5,236 nt of DNA from JBFELO01 sp041552055 (GTDB lineage: Bacteria; Acidobacteriota; Thermoanaerobaculia; Thermoanaerobaculales; Sulfomarinibacteraceae): the NCBI GenBank assembly GCA_041552055.1, contig JBFELO010000231.1, forward strand, positions 1 through 5,236, given 5' to 3'. Under the pieces are notes generated by a model. It saw nothing but the letters and a program-made list of their open reading frames with translations, ran no database searches and was not told the DNA's origin. How positions within the stretch are numbered: position 1 is the first letter of the stretch; the number at the start of each line of letters is the position of its first letter. Below, piece by piece: positions 1 to 5,047 of this stretch. A program made the position numbers and the translations under genes.

Positions 1-41
1 TGGAACCACCCCTCGAGGATCGCGGACGCGTGCCGGTCCAC

Positions 42-1817
42 TCAGTTGATGGTCAGCGGCCGTCCGTTCAGAAGCACGACGATCGTCGGTTTGCCAGCCT
101 CGCGCACCGCCTGCACGAGCCGCAGCTGATGACCGGGCAGGTCGAGGCTCGTCCGCGATCGGCTCTCACCGACGAGATCCTCGCTTTCACCGAGGACGAC
201 GATGGCAGCATCCACGTCCTGCGCGAGCTCTCGCGCCCTGTCGATCTCGGCCTGCTCCTGCGCCGTTGGCGGGACCGGCACGATCTCGCTGTCCGGAAAC
301 GTCGCGTCGACGAACTCGCAGCCCTTCGCGTAGAGCACCCGGACCGACGGCCCGACCTTCGCTCGTATGCCTTCGAGGACCGACACCACCGGGATCTTGG
401 AGGGACCGTAGCGGCTGATCGAGTTGCGTGTCTCGGCGGCGTTGGGTCCGGTGACGAGGATCGATCTCAGGTCCTTGCGAAGGGGCAGCGCGCCGTCGTT
501 CTTCAGCATCACGATCGACTCGTGGGCCGCGCGCCTCCCCACCTCGAGGTGAGCAGCGCTGCGGACGATCCCGTCCGCCTCCTTCGGGTCCGGGACGTAC
601 GGCTGGTCGAACAGCCCCTCCCAGAACTTCACGCGCAGGACGTCCCGTACCCGATCGTCCACGATCGCGATCGGCAGCTTGCCGGTCGTGACGAGAGTGC
701 GCACCGCGTTGACGTACACGTCCGGCATCGTGAAGTCGGTCCGGACGTTCAGGCCGGCGACCACGGCCTGCCGTACGGCTTCGACATAGTCCGCCGCGAC
801 GTGGTGCTTGATCTGGAGGAACTCCACGGCGCGGCTGTCGGAGACGACGTAGCCCTTGAACCCCCAGCGCGTGCGCAGGATGTCGGTGAGGAACAGCGGG
901 CTGCCGGTGATCGGGATCCCGTCGTAGTCGTTGTACGAGCTCATGACCCCCAATGCGCCCGCGTCCCGGATCGCCGCCTCGAACGGCGGCAGGTAGATCA
1001 TCTCGAGCTCGCGCTCGGTCACCTGCGGATCGGTGCGCGCGGTGCCGTCGCGACCGCCCTTCGGCACGCCGTACACGGCGTAGTGCTTCGGCGTCGAGAC
1101 GACGCGCACGGCCTGGAGCGCCCGCACCTGGATCCTGCCCAGCTCCGAGGTCAGGTACGGATCCTCGCTGTAGCACTCGACGGTCCGACCCCAGCGCGGG
1201 TCGCGCGGGAGGTCCAGGATCGGCGAGTACACGTTGGTGTACCCGAGCGCGCGCGCCTCGCGTCCGGTGATCGTCCCGATCTCCTTCACCAGCCCACGAT
1301 CCCACGCGCTCGCAACACCGAGCTGGGCCGGAAAGCTGGTGGCGCGGTCGTGGGCGAGCCCGCGGATCCCCTCGTTGGTGAAATCGGCCGGGATGCCGAG
1401 CCGCGTCCGCTCGACGAACCAGCGCTGGACCGTGTTGATCGCCTCGGCGTGCACCGAGGGCGGGTAGGTCAACGCGGTCTCCGGCACCTCGAGCCCGGCG
1501 CGGCTTCCGTACACACCGTTCAGGTGTTCGTCGATGTTGCCGATCCCGTCCTTCCAGATCGCGTCGTTCCACGCCGGCGTCGGCAGCTCGTCCGGCAGCA
1601 CGCGCGAGTACCCGTACAGCGTGGCGAGCTGTGCGGTCTTCTCCTCCAGCGTCATGCGTGCGAGCAGATCCTCGACTCGCTGATCGACCGGCACGGTCGG
1701 GTCCTCGTAGGGATCCTTCTGTCCGTTCTTGTTGAAGTCGATCCAACCGTCCTTGTAGATGGTGGCGACGTTGGTCGGAAGCAGAAAGGTCGCGAGCGCG
1801 AGGGCGATGATTCTCAT
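42..1817 (-). CDS. Glycoside hydrolase family 3 protein (beta-glucosidase/xylosidase-like), cut by an in-frame TGA
   Basis: Probable exported glycosidase that releases sugars from the non-reducing ends of beta-linked oligosaccharides; the exact substrate cannot be read from the sequence. The 591-residue frame starts with a hydrophobic stretch (about residues 3-13), a probable but weak signal peptide. It then has the YKDGWIDFNKNG lead typical of one bacterial GH3 group. The GH3 N-terminal barrel (about 45-400) shows DPRWGR (206-211), SEDP (217-220), KHY (244-246) and GYVVSDS (322-328), where D327 is the expected nucleophile. The second domain (about 430-591) has ESEDLVGESRSR (544-555) followed by LDLPGHQ, the region that usually carries the acid/base Glu. 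The frame ends NGRPLTIN-TGA; relatives have Trp after SIN/TIN. The same frame stays open after the TGA and reads VDRHASAILEGWF to the window edge, matching GH3 continuation. It is therefore a nonsense-truncated gene or contains a base error. No clear Shine-Dalgarno precedes the ATG, and REP repeats lie 64 bp upstream. Confidence 0.88.
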   Translation of the reverse strand: MRIIALALATFLLPTNVATIYKDGWIDFNKNGQKDPYEDPTVPVDQRVEDLLARMTLEEKTAQLATLYGYSRVLPDELPTPAWNDAIWKDGIGNIDEHLNGVYGSRAGLEVPETALTYPPSVHAEAINTVQRWFVERTRLGIPADFTNEGIRGLAHDRATSFPAQLGVASAWDRGLVKEIGTITGREARALGYTNVYSPILDLPRDPRWGRTVECYSEDPYLTSELGRIQVRALQAVRVVSTPKHYAVYGVPKGGRDGTARTDPQVTERELEMIYLPPFEAAIRDAGALGVMSSYNDYDGIPITGSPLFLTDILRTRWGFKGYVVSDSRAVEFLQIKHHVAADYVEAVRQAVVAGLNVRTDFTMPDVYVNAVRTLVTTGKLPIAIVDDRVRDVLRVKFWEGLFDQPYVPDPKEADGIVRSAAHLEVGRRAAHESIVMLKNDGALPLRKDLRSILVTGPNAAETRNSISRYGPSKIPVVSVLEGIRAKVGPSVRVLYAKGCEFVDATFPDSEIVPVPPTAQEQAEIDRARELAQDVDAAIVVLGESEDLVGESRSRTSLDLPGHQLRLVQAVREAGKPTIVVLLNGRPLTIN

Positions 1818-1880
1818 GGCGGAACCGTATCACCACGCCACCTCGCCTGCACGTGCGCCGGCCTTCCCCTGCGACGCCAA

Positions 1881-1936
1881 AGGTGCCACCCTTCGGCGGC
1901 GCTTCAACAATGAGTGACAGCGAAGGGTGGCACCCA
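1881..1936. repeat. REPIN-like pair of inverted REP palindromes
   Basis: GGTGCCACCCTTCG (1882-1895) is the exact reverse complement of CGAAGGGTGGCACC (1921-1934), giving a 14-bp stem around a 25-nt loop (1896-1920). Each arm also holds its own small palindrome (GGTG-C-CACC on the left, GGGTG-G-CACCC at 1925-1935). Two REPs in inverted orientation around a short spacer is the architecture called REPIN, which in known cases is mobilised by RAYT transposases. A RAYT pseudogene lies 1.7 kb away. The pair sits just upstream of the GH3 gene and forms the 3' tail of the chimeric transporter reading frame. It could also act as a transcript-stabilising or terminating hairpin, but there is no T-run beside it. 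Confidence 0.8.
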
Positions 1937-1957
1937 GGTACTTTGTGAGAGTTGTGA

Positions 1958-1977
1958 TGGGTGGCACCCATAAGAGG
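1958..1977. repeat. Third REP palindrome with conserved tail at the transporter fragment junction
   Basis: TGGGTG-G-CACCCA (1958-1970) is a 13-nt palindrome with a one-base centre. It repeats GGGTGGCACCCA of 1925-1936 as a 12-bp direct repeat 34 bp away. With its tail it reads GTGGCACCCATAAGAGG (1961-1977) and matches GTGGCACCTATGAGAGG at 4722-4738 at 15 of 17 positions. The palindrome and tail therefore form one repeat type present at two distant junctions. The terminal GAGG (CCTC on the minus strand) is where transporter-derived sequence begins. Confidence 0.75.
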
Positions 1978-2072
1978 GATCGTCCGATGACGACGGCGAC
2001 GATGGGATTGATGAAAGCATACGTGCCCACGACTGTGGGCTGGGCGACGCGCAACAACCATGCGTACGCCCA
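1974..2072. repeat. Direct repeat of the transporter gene, copy 1
   Basis: Positions 1974-2072 match 5138-5236 at 98 of 99 bases; the only difference is G1978 versus A5142. From 1979 onward 94 bases are identical, and the match is limited on the right only by the end of the window. On the left, identity stops at 1973/5137, where this copy switches to the REP tail and the other copy continues into the normal transporter C-terminus. Near-identity means the duplication is recent, or that one copy reflects assembly. Confidence 0.9.
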
Positions 2073-2560
2073 GAAACCGGTGAGCGATCCGATGACGATC
2101 AGGTATCCCAGGGCCGTCAAGGATTCATCCCCCATGGCCGCCGGTCTTATGTATCCGATCTCCCCTCGCGCCGCGCCGACCAGACCCAGCAGGACACCGC
2201 CGCAGAGCAATTGCAGCGCCACCGAAAGCCGCACATCCTGGTGCGGTGGACGTCGCCTCGAACGGAGCGATCCGATGGCCCAAAACATCGCACCCGCCAC
2301 GAGCGCCAGGTATGCCCAGGGCGCCGCACACCCGTCCGACGTCGTCCCCCCCGTCAACGACGGGAGAATCAGCACGGCCACGCCGAGGAAGCCGACAGCG
2401 ACACCCGCAAGCGTCAGCGGCTCCGGCCTCTTGCCAGCGGGGAGCCACTGCATGAGTACGAGCCACATCGGCATGGTTGCGAAAAGAAGCGCTGCGATAC
2501 CGGAATCCGCCGACTGCATCGCCCAACTCACGAGACCGTGCCCACCAACGAACACTTTTT

Positions 2561-2586
2561 GTGCCAGGCACCTTTCGGCACCTTTC
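2561..2586. repeat. REP palindrome with tandem 10-bp unit, right border of the transporter fragment
   Basis: GTGCC-A-GGCAC (2561-2571) is a perfect palindrome with a one-base centre. GGCACCTTTC occurs twice in tandem (2567-2576 and 2577-2586). The core GTGCCAGG is shared with the inverted repeat at 3643-3660, so this belongs to the same REP class as the transposase unit ends. It lies between the end of the CNNM gene (2595) and the first recognisable transporter codon (about 2555). Confidence 0.72.
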
Positions 2587-2593
2587 AATTCTT

Positions 2594-2610
2594 CCTACTC
2601 CGGGAGTAGG
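2594..2610 (-). terminator. Small hairpin over the stop codon of the CNNM gene
   Basis: CCTACTC (2594-2600) and GAGTAGG (2604-2610) form a 7-bp stem with a 3-nt loop that includes the TAG stop (2597-2595). On the minus strand it is followed by GAATTGAAAGG and not by a T-run, so it is a poor intrinsic terminator. It may protect the transcript end or be a chance hairpin. Confidence 0.3.
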
Positions 2611-3641
2611 CCAAGGCGCTTGGCCCGCCGCCGCCAGTCCTGTCGAGCGGCGGCGCGAAGGTCCTCGACGCTGTCGACCTCGTCCACGATCTCGAGGTCG
2701 AGTACGGTTTCGACCAGGTCCTCCAGGGTCACGACGCCGGCGGTGCCCCCGAACTCATCGATGACAGCGGCGATGTGCCCGCGAGAGGACAGGAACAGGT
2801 CCAGCAGATGAGGCAGCCGTGCCGTCCCGGGTACGAGTGGGAGCTCGCGGCGAAGATCGCCGAGCCGGAGGCTCGCCTCGCCCCGGGCAACACGTTCAAG
2901 GACCTCGTCCTTGAGTACGAAGCCAAGCAGCGCGTCGATGGAGCCGCTGTAGATTGGGATCCGCGAGAACCGCAGCGGCTGGTGGCGGTCGACCACCGAT
3001 CCGACTGTCTCGTCCTCCGACAGGGCGAATACCACGGTGCGCGGCGTCATGATGTCGGTGGCGCTCAGCGAGCGGGAGCGAAGCAGCGCGTTCACGACCC
3101 GCGACTCTTCCTCGTCGAGCACTCCCTTCTGCGCGCCGAGGTCGGCGAGAGCGCCAATCTCGTCGCGGCTCACGTGCACCGGGTCGTGCTCTGCCGAGAT
3201 CGTCCTACTGGCGAGCCTGGTCATCCACACGAGCGGCCTGAGCGGGACCATCAGTCCCGTGAGCAGCCGCGTCACCGCCGGGGCGAGGCGTCTCCAGTAC
3301 ACGGCGCCGATGGTCTTGGGGATGATCTCGCTCAAGAGGAGAATGGCGAGCGTCAGAACCGCCGAGAACAGGCCGATCCAGGCGTCGCCGAAAACGTGCG
3401 CCGCCTGGGCGCCTGCGCCAACCGCGCCGACGGTGTGCGCGATGGTGTTGAGCGATAGGATCGCTGCCAGCGGCTCGTCGATGTCGTCCTTCAACCTCCT
3501 CAGCCGCGCCGCAGCCCTCTGGTTGCTCTGCTCCATAGCGACCAAGTAGCCGGGTGTGACGCTGAGCAGCACCGCCTCCATGATCGAGCACAGGAACGAC
3601 ACCCCGATGGCGAGCACGACGTAGAGGACGAGCAGGAGCAT
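2595..3641 (-). CDS. CNNM/HlyC-CorC family membrane protein (DUF21 plus CBS pair)
   Basis: Complete 348-residue integral membrane protein. The N-terminal DUF21/CNNM domain has hydrophobic segments at about 1-28, 58-80, 87-106 and 117-142, and the conserved SEIIPKT motif (104-110). The cytoplasmic part has two CBS motifs: DIMTPRTVV (196-204) with FSRIPIY (225-231), then DEFGGTAGVVTLEDLVE (295-311). Members of this family are linked to divalent-cation (Mg2+/Co2+) transport or its regulation, with CBS pairs binding adenine nucleotides. The extra C-terminal CorC_HlyC domain of longer members is absent, as in the short subfamily. The start is well fixed: MLLLVLYVVLAIGVSFLCSIMEAVLLSVTP resembles the family N-terminus closely. 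The ATG (3641-3639) directly abuts the transposase TAA (3644-3642), and the bases upstream are the RAYT inverted repeat. No native ribosome site or promoter remains, so expression probably depends on readthrough or on the repeat. Confidence 0.93.
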   Translation of the reverse strand: MLLLVLYVVLAIGVSFLCSIMEAVLLSVTPGYLVAMEQSNQRAAARLRRLKDDIDEPLAAILSLNTIAHTVGAVGAGAQAAHVFGDAWIGLFSAVLTLAILLLSEIIPKTIGAVYWRRLAPAVTRLLTGLMVPLRPLVWMTRLASRTISAEHDPVHVSRDEIGALADLGAQKGVLDEEESRVVNALLRSRSLSATDIMTPRTVVFALSEDETVGSVVDRHQPLRFSRIPIYSGSIDALLGFVLKDEVLERVARGEASLRLGDLRRELPLVPGTARLPHLLDLFLSSRGHIAAVIDEFGGTAGVVTLEDLVETVLDLEIVDEVDSVEDLRAAARQDWRRRAKRLGLLPE

Positions 3642-4654
3642 TTAGGTGCCAGGCCCAACGTTTGGACGATCTTTGTCATCTAATCCGACCTTGCCCCGAG
3701 CAGCAAGCGCCTGATCGAGTGCTTCGAATTCTTCGCGAAAACCATGAGATTTCATCCGCATCTCGGCCCCCCGGCTCGCCCAACGGCTCACCGCCTCGGG
3801 CCATCGACCGAGAAGCTCGCCGAGCTGCTTTGCAGTCAATTCCCATCGCTCGATTGCGAGCGCCGCGATCATGTACCTCTTCCGGCTGATGCTTGTGCCC
3901 TTCCCTCGACCTGCCAGTTCGTCGAGCGGGACCGACAGGATTGAGCAGCAGCGCCCGACGAACTCATCCACAGCCATCGATTCTCGTTCGACACCGGTGC
4001 TCCGACCAAGCTCGTCAAGCCATGCGGACGGAGCAACGGGTTTGACAGGGCGGTCCACCTCTCGCCTCCACCAGGGGAGCTTTCCAGGCCGTTCACCCTG
4101 CCACTCCTCTTCCTGGGCACCCTTCAGAGCCCGGACGTAGCTCCTGGGAGCCTGCCGCACCGTGTCCCCAAAGAGCGCCAGCACGCCGTCGACGTCGATC
4201 AGTGGGTCACGGACCTTGCCGAGCAGCTCGCGGTGACCGCTGAGTACGTAGTCCGCCGGATCGCCCACCAGACCCGTAACCACCGGGTTCAGGTGGATGT
4301 ACACGACGAGACGGTTGAAGTACTCGGCGGTCTCTACCAGCTTGGCCTTGTACCGGCTCTGCCAACGGGGGCCACTCGCGCGGTGGCGGCGGTTGTATCC
4401 CTGCCCGAACCGGGCTTGCACGTACCCCATCGCGCGCGACAGCGGTACACGACCCGCACGGAAGGCCAAGTGGTAATGGTCAGACATCAGAGTCCAGGCG
4501 TAGACTCTCAGGTCGTCCCGATTCCGCGCCTTGCGCAGGATGTCGATGAATTCGATCGCCTCTTCCGGCTCTGAGAACAGCTTGCACCACGTGCGAAACG
4601 GTTGTACACGTGGTAGATCCCGCCCTCGACAAACACCCTCGGTCGTCTCGGCAT
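3642..4654 (-). pseudogene. Y1 (HUH) REP-associated tyrosine transposase with C-terminal HTH, frameshifted
   Basis: Single-strand DNA transposase/nickase of the IS200-like RAYT group. The natural start is ATG at 4654 (MPRRPRVFVEGGIYHVYNRFARGA), a standard N-terminus for the family. After about 24 codons, near 4582-4586 (GGTGCA|AGCTGTTC), one base is missing: the original frame runs to a TGA at 4510-4508 (48 codons). The downstream frame carries LFSEPEEAIEFIDILRKAR and then the 281-codon open part from ATG 4487. That part has the HUH motif (H4-Y5-H6 in SDHYHLAF), the FGQGYNRR and RWQSRYKAKLVE segments, and YIHLNP, whose Y63 aligns with the catalytic Tyr of RAYTs. Residues about 170-265 form a DnaA-C-like helix-turn-helix region (LTAKQLGELLGRWPEAVSRW). 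The 56 codons from 4654 to 4487 are one base short, consistent with a single deletion. The shortened product has HUH and Tyr but lacks the first beta strands of the Y1 fold, so it is probably inactive unless the frame is restored by slippage or the deletion is a base error. Confidence 0.88.
3643..3660. repeat. Left inverted repeat of the RAYT unit
   Basis: TAGGTGCCAGGCCCAACG; exact reverse complement at 4696-4713. It encodes the last transposase codons (V-G-P-G-T-stop) and directly precedes the CNNM start codon. Confidence 0.85.
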
Positions 4655-4695
4655 CCCGCCTTCACGACCACCAATCTACCAGAAAAACGTTAAGT

Positions 4696-4713
4696 CGTTG
4701 GGCCTGGCACCTA
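4696..4713. repeat. Right inverted repeat of the RAYT unit
   Basis: CGTTGGGCCTGGCACCTA, the exact reverse complement of 3643-3660. It lies about 42 bp upstream of the transposase start codon (4654). Confidence 0.85.
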
Positions 4714-4738
4714 TGACCTATGTGGCACCTATGAGAGG
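4705..4738. repeat. Tandem REP half-units at the right end of the RAYT unit
   Basis: TGGCACCTATGA occurs at 4705-4716 and again at 4723-4734, giving an 18-bp period. The second copy with its tail (4722-4738) is the relative of 1961-1977. The stop codon of the monooxygenase gene (TAG, 4731-4729) lies inside the second copy. Confidence 0.75.
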
Positions 4739-5043
4739 TTCGAAGAATACAGCACTTCGAAGTGCTCCACCTCCTCGGGCGGATCGATCAAGAACTCGTG
4801 ATCACGTTCGTAGTACTTGGCCTTGTCGATCGGCTCGCCAGCAAACGCCCTGATCGCATCCTCGGAATCCCACAGGGTGAGCATCATGATCTCGTAGTGT
4901 TCACCGAGATCCCGACCGAGCATGAAGACACCCCTGTTTCCCTCGATTCTCTCGTATCCAGGCGGTCCGACCTCCCTTTCGTACGCTTTGAACTCTTCGG
5001 ATTGGGCAGAAGGGGCTTTACCGCGCCAAAGTCTGACGATCAT
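4729..5043 (-). CDS. Antibiotic biosynthesis monooxygenase (ABM) family-like small protein
   Basis: A 104-residue soluble protein with the single ferredoxin-like alpha+beta layout of the dimeric ABM family: MIVRLWRGKA (strand 1), EEFKAYEREVGPPGYERIEGN (helix), GVFMLGRD and YEIMMLTLWDSEDAIRAFAGEP (strand and helix), then KAKYYERDHEFL and VEHFEVLY (last strand). Some relatives are heme- or quinol-modifying monooxygenases; many have no known substrate, so function stays general. ATG 5043 is chosen over upstream starts because GGAGGT (5055-5050) lies 6 nt before it and the family fold begins at this Met. The upstream extension would overlap the transporter gene and is rich in Ser. It follows the transporter stop by 4 nt, so the two are probably co-transcribed and translationally coupled. 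The last residues NLS and the TAG stop lie in REP sequence, so the original C-terminus may have differed slightly. Confidence 0.85.
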   Translation of the reverse strand: MIVRLWRGKAPSAQSEEFKAYEREVGPPGYERIEGNRGVFMLGRDLGEHYEIMMLTLWDSEDAIRAFAGEPIDKAKYYERDHEFLIDPPEEVEHFEVLYSSNLS

Positions 5044-5047
5044 GCGC

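Larger units (their letters stand above)
1830..2588 (-). pseudogene. Internal fragment of an EamA/DMT-family transporter gene, chimeric at both ends
   Basis: Reads as a 252-codon frame with only a TTG start, but only codons about 12-203 (roughly 2555-1974) are transporter sequence. FVGGHGLVSWA, followed by IAALLFATMPMWLVLMQWL, matches the middle of the first EamA domain. A second set of hydrophobic segments ends in AYAWLLRVAQPTVVGTYAFINPIVAVVIG, the conserved start of the last helices. Drug/metabolite exporters of this family are about 300 residues long with ten membrane helices. About 75-80 N-terminal and about 31 C-terminal residues are missing here. The first 11 codons come from the REP at 2561-2586. 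The last about 49 codons (SLLWVPP onward, rich in Arg) are read through the REP cluster and are not transporter-like. The last 99 bp of the fragment nearly equal the intact gene end at 5138-5236. A remnant rather than a working exporter. Confidence 0.8.
3643..4713 (-). mobile_element. RAYT/REP unit bounded by an 18-bp perfect inverted repeat
   Basis: TAGGTGCCAGGCCCAACG (3643-3660) and its exact reverse complement (4696-4713) enclose 1,071 bp that hold only the Y1 transposase pseudogene. The repeat contains the core GGTGCCAGGC seen in the other REPs. REP-associated tyrosine transposases are typically single genes flanked by inverted REPs, and act on single-stranded DNA without target duplication. 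No target duplication is evident here. A second REP (4722-4738) lies just outside the right end, so the unit may really extend to 4738. The element lies between the monooxygenase gene and the CNNM gene and shares their orientation. Confidence 0.75.

Noticed and set aside
42..44. Recoding of TGA as Trp
   Set aside because: The genome is GC-rich, Trp is encoded by TGG in the other genes, and the transporter-fragment frame itself ends in TGA. A point mutation or base error is simpler.
30..1913. Very long plus-strand open frame (627 codons) opposite the GH3 gene
   Set aside because: Arg/Asp/His/Val-rich product with no recognisable fold. It is explained by the high GC third-position bias of the GH3 gene on the other strand.
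187..2061. Long minus-strand frame overlapping the GH3 gene and the transporter fragment
   Set aside because: Arg/Gly-rich shadow of real coding sequence in another frame; it crosses the REP cluster and shows no domain.
4480..4674. 64-codon minus-strand frame starting MVVVKAGCRDD as the transposase N-terminus
   Set aside because: It is in the wrong frame. The family N-terminus MPRRPRVFVEGGIYHVYNR starts at 4654 in another frame.
4655..4695. Promoter for the transposase in the AT-richer stretch before its start
   Set aside because: TTAACG and TAGATT are only 9 nt apart, so no sigma70-like spacing is seen.
3642..4713. Complete IS200/IS605 element with TnpB and a guide RNA
   Set aside because: No TnpB/RuvC-like frame exists in the interval. 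The transposase has the RAYT-type YIHLNP motif and an HTH tail instead.
4696..4740. CRISPR-like repeat array
   Set aside because: Only two short copies with a 6-nt gap, no spacers and no cas genes; it fits REP half-units.
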